Below, in pieces: positions 7,535 to 12,520 of a stretch of DNA of 12,520 nt. Positions within the stretch are counted from its first letter, which is position 1. Each line of letters begins with the position of its first letter. A program made the position numbers and the translations under genes. The notes under the pieces are model-generated. The model did not search any database. It was given only the letters and a program-made list of their open reading frames with translations, and had not been told where the DNA came from. Source of the DNA: Oscillospiraceae bacterium (GTDB lineage Bacteria; Bacillota; Clostridia; Oscillospirales; Oscillospiraceae). The stretch lies in NCBI GenBank assembly GCA_017620315.1, contig JAFZQQ010000332.1, positions 1 to 12,520 on the forward strand, in the 5' to 3' direction.

Positions 7535-7552
7535 TATCCTATTTTATCCTAT
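7535..7552 (-). repeat. tandem 8-base direct repeat in the ddl leader
   Basis: The minus strand carries ATAGGATA twice (7552-7545 and 7542-7535), separated by AA, giving a 10-base period, just downstream of the predicted -10 and just before the ddl ATG. The second copy contributes the AGGA that may act as the ribosome binding site. It could be a regulator site or chance in an AT-rich leader. Confidence 0.4.
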
Positions 7553-7555
7553 GGT

Positions 7556-7584
7556 ATTTTAACACAATCTGCGACAAAAAACAA
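7556..7584 (-). promoter_or_regulatory. predicted vegetative promoter for the ddl-murF-prfA-tsaC operon
   Basis: On the minus strand TTGTTT (7584-7579) is followed after 17 bases by TAAAAT (7561-7556), with TGT just before it giving an extended -10. The -10 matches the sigma-A consensus at five of six bases and the -35 at three of six. Transcription would begin about 18-20 bases before the ddl ATG. The -35 overlaps the T-tract of the upstream terminator, so the two units abut very tightly. Confidence 0.5.
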
Positions 7585-7620
7585 GAGCGGAGCACGTTTT
7601 CCGAAACAAACGTCCTCCGC
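7574..7620 (-). terminator. intrinsic terminator after the DUF2344 gene
   Basis: Arms 7587-7599 and 7608-7620 form a minus-strand hairpin: GCGGAG pairs with CTCCGC and ACGTTT with AAACGT, separated by one C/C mismatch (G/G on the minus strand), with an 8-base loop. It begins 10 bases after the DUF2344 stop and is followed on the minus strand by TCTTGTTTTTT. It ends the M23-M50-radical SAM-DUF2344 unit. Confidence 0.85.
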
Positions 7621-7629
7621 CATGCAGTT

Positions 7630-8292
7630 TTATCGAAAGATATCCATCTGCGCGTCGTAAAGCTCCAGCCGCCTCACGCGCGTAAAATCAGGTGCAAGAC
7701 CGGGAAGCTGCGCACAGACCGCCGTGCCCAGAAGCGCAGGATTGAGCCCCGGGTTCTGCGCCGCCACCGTGGCAAGCACGCAGACGCGGCCCTCGCGGCG
7801 GCTCCACTCAAGCTCTTTTATCATCGGAATGATGTTTATCTCCGTGAGCTCCTTGTGCTTTGTGCGCTTGGAGACGAGCACCTCTTCGCGCGAGAAAAGC
7901 TCCCTCAGCTTGTCCTCGGCGCCATCGGGCACTCCCCTGTCATAATCAAGCTCTATACTCGCCCTGAGATAGGCCAGATCCCTCGCCGGCCGTTGAACAC
8001 GGTAGCACTCTCTCGCGCACAGTCCCGCTGGAAGTCCGGAGTTCACCATATCCGCTACGCCGGAGCCGTCCACGTCCTGCTCGACCTCAAAGTCTAGCAG
8101 CTCGCATTCGCTGCTCTGTCCCACCGGAAGCGGAAGGACGATCGATATCAGCGGATGCGGGTGAAAGCCCTGGGAATGTCTGAGTTCAAGCCCTCCGCGC
8201 GGGAAAACGCGCTGGAACGTACGCATCAGGTCAAGGTGTGAGATATACGACGCCTGGTTCTCCTTGACAAAAAGAAGTCTCAGCTTAGCCAT
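7630..8292 (-). CDS. DUF2344 / TIGR03936 radical SAM-associated protein
   Basis: A 220-residue cytoplasmic protein of the DUF2344 family, uncharacterised but regularly found beside, or fused to, the TIGR03960 radical SAM protein. Family hallmarks are the first strand LRLLFVKENQASYISHLDLMRTFQR, then HSQGFHPHPLISI with PLPVGQSSECELLDFE, where the serine-glutamine and histidine-rich loop is strongly conserved. No cysteine cluster is present, so it is unlikely to hold an iron-sulfur cluster itself. The ATG at 8290-8292 overlaps the end of the radical SAM gene by 8 bases and has a strong GGGAGGG Shine-Dalgarno, so the two are co-expressed. In many clostridia the next genes are rng and rplU; here a terminator follows instead. 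It may help the radical SAM enzyme bind its substrate, but that is inference. Confidence 0.9.
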   Translation of the reverse strand: MAKLRLLFVKENQASYISHLDLMRTFQRVFPRGGLELRHSQGFHPHPLISIVLPLPVGQSSECELLDFEVEQDVDGSGVADMVNSGLPAGLCARECYRVQRPARDLAYLRASIELDYDRGVPDGAEDKLRELFSREEVLVSKRTKHKELTEINIIPMIKELEWSRREGRVCVLATVAAQNPGLNPALLGTAVCAQLPGLAPDFTRVRRLELYDAQMDIFR

Positions 8293-10117
8293 CGCACGCC
8301 CTCCCTATCATCGAGCTCGCGCCGCAGCCCGAGCACCGAGTCCGGCAGTCCGGCGTCGTCACGCCCTCGTGCGCGCGCTCGTGCTCACGCCAAAGGAATG
8401 CGTCGGTCACTCCAACGTCGATATGGCTCCACGGCAGTACCTCGCCGTGCTCGCGCGTACGGTTGGCGTAGAAATGCGGGTCGAGTCCGCACTCGTCGAA
8501 CGCTTCAAGCCATCTTTCGAGAGAAAAATACTCCTCCCAGGCGTCCAGCGTCGCCCCTTTTCTGTGAACGCTCTCAAGCACCGCGCACATACGCCTGTCC
8601 CCACGTGACAGCACCGCCTCCATAAAGCTCGTCGGTGAAGGATGCCAGTTGTAGGTGACGGTTTTTGTATTCATGCGCTCCCGGAGAAGGGCGACGCGGC
8701 GCTCGTATTCCTCGATGGATATCTGCGGCTCCCACTGGAACGCCGTATGCGATTTCGGCACGAACCAGGAGGTCGATACCGTGATGCGTACGCCGCGGTT
8801 CTTGTTTGTCGCGCTCTCGCGCCATGCGTGCATAACATGCGCGGCAACGTCGGCAATTCCCTCCACGTCCTCGTCGGTCTCGGTCGGAAGCCCGAGCATG
8901 AAATAAAGCTTCACCGCGTTGTAGCCTCCGGCAAAAGCCCTTCTGCACGATTCCAGCAGATCATCCTCGGTAAGGTTTTTGTTTATGGCGTCGCGCAGGC
9001 GCTGCGTCCCCGCCTCGGGCGCAAAGGTCAGCCCCGTCTTTCTCCCCTTTTGCAGTCTCTCCATAAGCGCCATCGAAAAGTTGTCCGCTCTCAGCGAGGG
9101 CAGTGACAGATTGAGGTGCTTGTGCGCGCAGAAGGGTTCAAGCTCGTCGCAAAGCTCGACAAGGCTCCGGTAATCCGAGGTTGAAAGCGAGGAAAGCGTC
9201 ATCTCCTGATACCCGCTGTCCTCCACCGACTCCCTTGCGTATCTTGCCAGCAGCTCGCGCGAGCGGTTTCTGACCGGACGGTAGACATATCCGGCCTGGC
9301 AAAAACGGCAGCCGCGTATGCATCCGCGAAACAGCTCAAGCATGATTCTGTCCTGCACAATCTCCGTCGAGGGCACGATCGTTCTGACCGGATAATACGC
9401 CTTGTCCATGTCTTGCACGATACGCTTGCGGATCTTTGCGGGAGCGCCATCCTTTGGGGTTATGGCGCGCACAGTGCCGTCGTCATGATACGTAACGTCG
9501 TAAAGTCCCGGCACATAAACGCCGTCAAGCCTGGCCGCTTTACAGAGAAGCTCTTGCTTGCTCCACTTCTCACGCCTGGCCATGCGATACAGCTCGATAA
9601 GCTCCGGAACCTGATCCTCACCCTCTCCCAGCAGCGCTATGTCAATAAAATCCGCGATAGGCTCGCAGTTGTACATCGCGGTGCCTCCGGCTATAACCAG
9701 CGGCGTAAGCGATCCTCTTTCTTCTGCACGCAGCGGAACGTGAGCCAGGTCAAGCATATTGAGGATAGCGGGAAAAGCCATCTCATAGCCAACGGAAAAG
9801 GCAATGATGTCAAAGCTTCCTATCGGGTCGAAGGATTCCAGGGCGTAGAGCGGGATGTCCTCCTTCCGCATCTCTTCCTCCATGTCTCCCCACGGGTGGA
9901 AGCAGCGTTCGCACCACACGCCCTCCATATTGTTCATAACACCGTAGAGTATTCTCATTCCGAGGTTTGACATACCGATCTCATAGGTGTCCGGAAAGCA
10001 GTATGCTATTCTTGTATCGACCTCAGAAAGGTCTTTCATAACCGCGTTGAACTCCCCGCCGACGTATCTTGCGGGCTTCTGCACGCGTGGCAGGATTCTT
10101 TCCAATCTTTTGTCCAT
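8285..10117 (-). CDS. TIGR03960-type B12-binding-domain/radical SAM protein
   Basis: A 610-residue protein with an N-terminal cobalamin-binding-like Rossmann domain (about 30-200, including FPDTYEIGMSNLGMRILY, VIAGGTAMYNCEPIADF and LLGEGED) and a radical SAM domain from about 255. The 4Fe-4S cluster motif CxxxCxxC is C266, C270 and C273 (RGCIRGCRFCQAGY). Downstream are LSLPSLRADNFS, the substrate-side stretch TFAPEAGTQRLRD and KLYFMLGLPTETDED. A second CxxxCxxC, C591/C595/C598, lies near the C-terminus. Substrate and product are unknown; this family is conserved in clostridia but not characterised. The frame is open far upstream, but I start at ATG 10115-10117 because the family N-terminus (MDKRLERILPRVQKPARYVGGEFN) begins there. 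That start lies 95 bases inside the M50 gene and lacks a clear Shine-Dalgarno, so coupling is likely. Confidence 0.9.
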   Translation of the reverse strand: MDKRLERILPRVQKPARYVGGEFNAVMKDLSEVDTRIAYCFPDTYEIGMSNLGMRILYGVMNNMEGVWCERCFHPWGDMEEEMRKEDIPLYALESFDPIGSFDIIAFSVGYEMAFPAILNMLDLAHVPLRAEERGSLTPLVIAGGTAMYNCEPIADFIDIALLGEGEDQVPELIELYRMARREKWSKQELLCKAARLDGVYVPGLYDVTYHDDGTVRAITPKDGAPAKIRKRIVQDMDKAYYPVRTIVPSTEIVQDRIMLELFRGCIRGCRFCQAGYVYRPVRNRSRELLARYARESVEDSGYQEMTLSSLSTSDYRSLVELCDELEPFCAHKHLNLSLPSLRADNFSMALMERLQKGRKTGLTFAPEAGTQRLRDAINKNLTEDDLLESCRRAFAGGYNAVKLYFMLGLPTETDEDVEGIADVAAHVMHAWRESATNKNRGVRITVSTSWFVPKSHTAFQWEPQISIEEYERRVALLRERMNTKTVTYNWHPSPTSFMEAVLSRGDRRMCAVLESVHRKGATLDAWEEYFSLERWLEAFDECGLDPHFYANRTREHGEVLPWSHIDVGVTDAFLWREHERAHEGVTTPDCRTRCSGCGASSMIGRACDG

Positions 10118-10769
10118 GCTGCGTATTGTACACGCTGCGCCGAAAAATGGCAATACCAAATTGCCTTGCCGCGCCAAAAAACAGTCCGAGCGCAACAAGC
10201 AGGAAAAGCATCCCGCCGCGCGGCGCAAGATACGCTCCGAGAATGCACAGCGCCGTCGAACACGAAATGCCCGCAGCGCCGCAAACTCTGTCCGCGATAT
10301 AGGGGCCGGTGAAATACGCCGAGACAAGATACAGAGCCCTTGCCCCGTCAAGCGGAGGGATGGGAAGCATATTGAACGCTCCCAGAAGCATATGCGCGCC
10401 GGAAAAAAGATACAGCCACGGGATATCCAGACTCAAGGCGAGATGCGCAACTAACGGCGCAAGCGCCAGATTTGCGGCAGGCCCGGCAAGCGCGCAGACA
10501 AGCTCCCGACTATAGGAAAGCCGCCGCACGCCCGCATAAAGCTCCGCTCCCAGCCCGCCGAGCCGAAGTCCCTCAACAGGCGCGCCGAAAGAGTGGAGCG
10601 CTATAATATGCGCAAATTCATGTACGGTTGCGGCAGCCAGAACGGCGGAGGTCACCCCAACGCCTCCGGCCGCTATCGCCGCGGCAAGCATGAAAAAGAA
10701 CGACGGCGAAACATGCAGACCGCGTTCAGGAAAGATAGAATGCCGGATCCAGATAGTCCTCCCCGTCAT
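10023..10769 (-). CDS. SpoIVFB-like M50 (site-2-protease) intramembrane metalloprotease
   Basis: A 248-residue polytopic membrane protein with both zinc-site motifs of site-2 proteases: HEFAH at 50-54 and NMLPIPPLDG at 133-142 (N133, D141). Hydrophobic segments lie about 22-45, 48-60, 92-114, 117-135 and 165-203, followed by a basic cytoplasmic tail (about 208-248). SpoIVFB of Bacillus, which cleaves pro-sigma-K, has a C-terminal CBS domain; none is present here, so the substrate may differ. It follows a SpoIVFA-like M23 gene, as in other clostridia. ATG at 10767-10769 is used, since no better in-frame start lies before the first helix; it overlaps the M23 gene by 44 bases and its Shine-Dalgarno is weak. 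Its last 95 bases overlap the radical SAM gene in another frame. Confidence 0.88.
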   Translation of the reverse strand: MTGRTIWIRHSIFPERGLHVSPSFFFMLAAAIAAGGVGVTSAVLAAATVHEFAHIIALHSFGAPVEGLRLGGLGAELYAGVRRLSYSRELVCALAGPAANLALAPLVAHLALSLDIPWLYLFSGAHMLLGAFNMLPIPPLDGARALYLVSAYFTGPYIADRVCGAAGISCSTALCILGAYLAPRGGMLFLLVALGLFFGAARQFGIAIFRRSVYNTQHGQKIGKNPATRAEARKIRRRGVQRGYERPF

Positions 10770-11556
10770 TTATCTCAAAATGAAGGTGCGGCCCCGTGGC
10801 GTTGCCTGTGCTGCCGACCTCCGCGAGCTTGCAGCCGCGCCAGACCTCCTCCCCCGACAATACAGATATGCTGCTGCAGTGGGCGTAGAGCGTGATGATC
10901 CCGTTTCCGTGGTGTACGGTCAGATATTTGCCAAGCTCCACACTGTCGCCGACGATCCCGACCCTTCCGTCGGCGAAGCTGGTTATATCCGTTCCCTCAT
11001 CCGCAGCTATATCGACGCCGTAGTGGAAGGTCTCAAGCCCGGTGGAAGGATCCTCACGCCAGCCGAATCCGGAGGTCGTCACGCCTTCAAGCGGTGAGGA
11101 ATAATCAAAACCCAGGACGTGCTGAATGGCCGCCGCGCGCTCCGGATATTCCCGTGCCTCCGGCTCCTTTGGCACTGGCTCCGGGTCCGGCTGGCGTATC
11201 TCCGCCGGGAGTGAGACCTCCTTCGCCTCGCTTTGTCCGAACACCGATGTATAGGCGTCCTCCAAAGACTCCTTTACGCTCTCTTCGCCCGATACCGCGC
11301 GCCCTATCGCAGAAAACGCTTCCGCAAAATCCGCATCCCTCGCAAGCCAGGTCCCAAGCCTTGAGCGGAATCCGGAAAGGCCTCCGGGAAGCAGCAGCTT
11401 CATTCCGACAAGAGACGCAAAAAGGACACCGCAGATAACGATTCTCAGCAAATTAAGGCTTGGCGGCACAGCCGACGCCGCTTTGCTTTTCATGTGAACG
11501 CCCGCCGCTGTCTTTGCGCGCTGCGGCACAGAGATACGCCTTCTGCGTTTTTTCAT
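10726..11556 (-). CDS. membrane-anchored M23 (LytM) peptidase, SpoIVFA-like
   Basis: A 276-residue protein with a very basic N-terminus (MKKRRRR), one membrane helix (about 36-58), an acidic and proline-rich extracellular stalk (about 90-140), and a C-terminal LytM/M23 domain (about 155-276). The zinc and catalytic residues are intact: HYGVD (H178, D182), YAH (H226) and PHLHFE (H257, H259), so it may hydrolyse peptidoglycan cross-bridges outside the cell. Its place before an M50 gene matches SpoIVFA, the SpoIVFB partner, so it could instead serve as a regulator or scaffold. The open frame extends upstream past the PBP terminator, but ATG 11554-11556 is chosen: it has GGGAGG 8 bases upstream and gives a normal type II signal anchor. 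Another ATG two codons earlier is too close to that Shine-Dalgarno. Confidence 0.9.
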   Translation of the reverse strand: MKKRRRRISVPQRAKTAAGVHMKSKAASAVPPSLNLLRIVICGVLFASLVGMKLLLPGGLSGFRSRLGTWLARDADFAEAFSAIGRAVSGEESVKESLEDAYTSVFGQSEAKEVSLPAEIRQPDPEPVPKEPEAREYPERAAAIQHVLGFDYSSPLEGVTTSGFGWREDPSTGLETFHYGVDIAADEGTDITSFADGRVGIVGDSVELGKYLTVHHGNGIITLYAHCSSISVLSGEEVWRGCKLAEVGSTGNATGPHLHFEINDGEDYLDPAFYLS

Positions 11557-11591
11557 ACTCATCCCCTCCCTTCGTCTCAAGCCTATGAGTA
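11556..11591 (-). repeat. 7-base inverted repeat around the M23 ribosome binding site
   Basis: TACTCAT (11556-11562) and ATGAGTA (11585-11591) are perfect inverted copies 22 bases apart. In the mRNA they could fold so that the AAGGGAGGGG Shine-Dalgarno is in the loop and both candidate start codons touch the 3' arm. It may equally be two half-sites for a regulator, or chance. Confidence 0.35.
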
Positions 11592-11598
11592 CATACAC

Positions 11599-11643
11599 AA
11601 AAAAAGACCGCGGAGCAAAAACTGACGTTTTTAAACCGCGGTC
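11599..11643 (-). terminator. intrinsic terminator after the penicillin-binding protein gene
   Basis: Perfect 8-base arms GACCGCGG (11606-11613) and CCGCGGTC (11636-11643), with an inner AAAAAC/GTTTTT pairing in the loop, are followed on the minus strand by seven T's (11605-11599). It starts 16 bases after the PBP stop codon. On the plus strand no T-tract follows, so it acts for minus-strand transcription only. Confidence 0.92.
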
Positions 11644-11659
11644 TAACACGTTATTCCGT

Positions 11660-12520
11660 TTATCCGGACTGACTGCCGCTTCCGTTCTGCTCTTCTTCCT
11701 GCTCTTCATCCTCATCCGTGGGATCAAGGAGATGCAGGAACCAGTCGAGATACGAGGCATTGTCGCCGCTTTCCGGTCCCGGATCGGAGCCTCCGCCGGG
11801 ATCGACGGTCGGGTCTGTCGGTTCAGGCGGCATAGTCGGATCGTCCGCAGAGCCTTCGCCGCCCTCGGGGTTATCCGGATCCGGTTCTTCAAGCTCCGGA
11901 GGCTCAAGGTGCAGCACGCAGACGCCGTAGGTCATCACGTCGGCAAGCATGTGGTCGCTGTCGTTGACATAGAGCGGCGCGCTGTCGGGGATCTCCTCCA
12001 AAAGCCCTTTCTCGACCATAATGGCATAGCGTTCATATTGATCCGCCGTGAGCGGTCGCATGATATACTCGCGCGTATAGCCGAAGCCCTCGGCGGTGTT
12101 CGGCGCGGTAAGGTCGATCATCCACCGCCACTCACGAGCGTCCTCCGGACAGTATTCGACGGCAGGAAGCGCGCTCTCAACGCAGATCTCAAGCGATGTA
12201 TGCGCATCGCAAACAAGCGTCGGCGCGGTTCCGGCCGCAACCATGACCGTGCGGGTATCTCCGCAGTCCGGGCCGGCGAGAAGGCCGGTGTGGTTGCAGA
12301 CGGTAACGCTTTCCATTCCTTCCGAGGTCGTCGGGAAATCCTTGTCCGGCAGGCCCTCGTGGATGCGTTTCATCACCTTGTTCCACGCGACAGCCGCCGG
12401 GTTGTCGTTGGTGTTGATACGAGCGGGATTTGGGTAGCCGCACCAGCAGGCTGCGGTATAATACGGCGTATAGCCCACAAAATAACGATCTCTGCGTGAG
12501 TTTGTCGTACCAGTTTTGCC
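11660..12520 (-). CDS. class A penicillin-binding protein (PBP1A-like), C-terminal part only
   Basis: 286 residues in the window; the start is beyond the right edge. The first residues in the window, GKTGTTNSRRDRYFVGYTP, hold KTG, the third active-site motif of DD-transpeptidases, followed by ACWCGYPNPARI and NPAAVAWNKVMKRIHEG, typical of the end of the transpeptidase domain of class A PBPs, which polymerise and cross-link peptidoglycan at the outer membrane face. Motifs 1 and 2 (SxxK, SxN) and the glycosyltransferase domain would lie outside. A cysteine-bearing region follows (VCNHTGLLAGPDC, LVCDAHTSLEIC, EYCPED), as in some clostridial PBPs. The last 80 or so residues are a low-complexity acidic Pro/Gly/Asp/Glu tail interrupted by one hydrophobic patch (YLDWFLHLL). 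It is a separate transcription unit ended by its own terminator. Confidence 0.9.
   Translation of the reverse strand, partial: GKTGTTNSRRDRYFVGYTPYYTAACWCGYPNPARINTNDNPAAVAWNKVMKRIHEGLPDKDFPTTSEGMESVTVCNHTGLLAGPDCGDTRTVMVAAGTAPTLVCDAHTSLEICVESALPAVEYCPEDAREWRWMIDLTAPNTAEGFGYTREYIMRPLTADQYERYAIMVEKGLLEEIPDSAPLYVNDSDHMLADVMTYGVCVLHLEPPELEEPDPDNPEGGEGSADDPTMPPEPTDPTVDPGGGSDPGPESGDNASYLDWFLHLLDPTDEDEEQEEEQNGSGSQSG

Noticed and set aside
10118..10351. 78-residue N-terminal extension of the radical SAM protein
   Set aside because: It lies fully inside the M50 gene in another frame, has no resemblance to the family, and the normal N-terminus starts at ATG 10117.
11592..11620. Promoter for the M23 gene (TTGCTC, 17 bases, TATGTA on the minus strand)
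   Set aside because: Only three of six matches in each hexamer and both overlap the PBP terminator, so I cannot support it. A promoter may exist here but is not recognisable.
11557..11907. Upstream extension of the M23 frame through the terminator and into the PBP gene
   Set aside because: It would require translating across a strong intrinsic terminator; a good Shine-Dalgarno and signal anchor support the start at 11556.
11585..12499. Plus-strand open frame of 304 codons opposite the penicillin-binding protein
   Set aside because: Its first codons run through the minus-strand terminator and the rest mirrors the PBP codon for codon; composition is typical of an antisense shadow.
1..12520. 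tRNA, rRNA, CRISPR array, insertion sequence, integrase or attachment site
   Set aside because: Coding sequence fills almost the whole window; I saw no cloverleaf, regularly spaced repeats, transposase motif or terminal inverted repeats. A covariance-model scan would be the decisive check for small RNAs.

Overview
The window is a compact, GC-rich stretch of bacterial chromosome. Every gene I can support lies on the minus strand, so it is transcribed from high to low coordinates. The gene content points to the Clostridia (Firmicutes). A class A penicillin-binding protein is followed by a SpoIVFA-like M23 peptidase, a SpoIVFB-like M50 peptidase, a B12-binding/radical SAM protein of the TIGR03960 type and a DUF2344 (TIGR03936) protein. 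That neighbourhood is one I know from clostridial genomes. I cannot name a genus; an uncultured gut lineage is only a guess. Nothing suggests a mobile element, phage, CRISPR array or recent transfer.

Reading in the direction of transcription there are three units. (1) 12520-11660: the C-terminal part of a penicillin-binding protein, entering from outside the window with its KTG motif at the very edge, and closed by a strong intrinsic terminator (11599-11643). (2) 11556-7630: M23 peptidase, M50 intramembrane peptidase, radical SAM protein and DUF2344 protein. Overlapping reading frames link the four, and a second terminator (7574-7620) ends the unit. (3) 7531 to the left edge: ddl, murF, an ABC-F ATPase, a YdcF/DUF218 membrane protein, a flavodoxin-like protein, prfA (release factor 1), a 73-residue two-helix membrane protein, and a TsaC/Sua5-type gene cut by the window edge. 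A plausible extended -10 promoter lies in the gap before ddl. Five of the seven junctions in unit 3 are 4-base ATGA/GTGA overlaps, so translation is probably coupled along the operon.

Functionally, unit 3 joins peptidoglycan precursor synthesis (Ddl makes D-Ala-D-Ala, MurF attaches it to the UDP-MurNAc-tripeptide) with translation (ABC-F, RF1, tRNA t6A synthesis). Units 1 and 2 hold cell-wall polymerisation and hydrolysis, intramembrane proteolysis and an uncharacterised radical SAM pair. This is mostly core housekeeping DNA and I see no clearly novel defence or mobile system.

The points most worth a second look are: an in-phase A AAA AAA slippery heptamer directly before the stop codon of the small membrane protein, where a -1 shift would fuse it to TsaC; an Asn in place of the Walker B Asp in the second ATPase domain of the ABC-F protein; a 95-base overlap between the M50 and radical SAM genes, with an M50 protein that lacks a CBS domain; and the uncharacterised radical SAM/DUF2344 pair itself. 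No stretch over 300 bases lacks a gene; the only gaps near 100 bases are 7532-7629 and 11557-11659.
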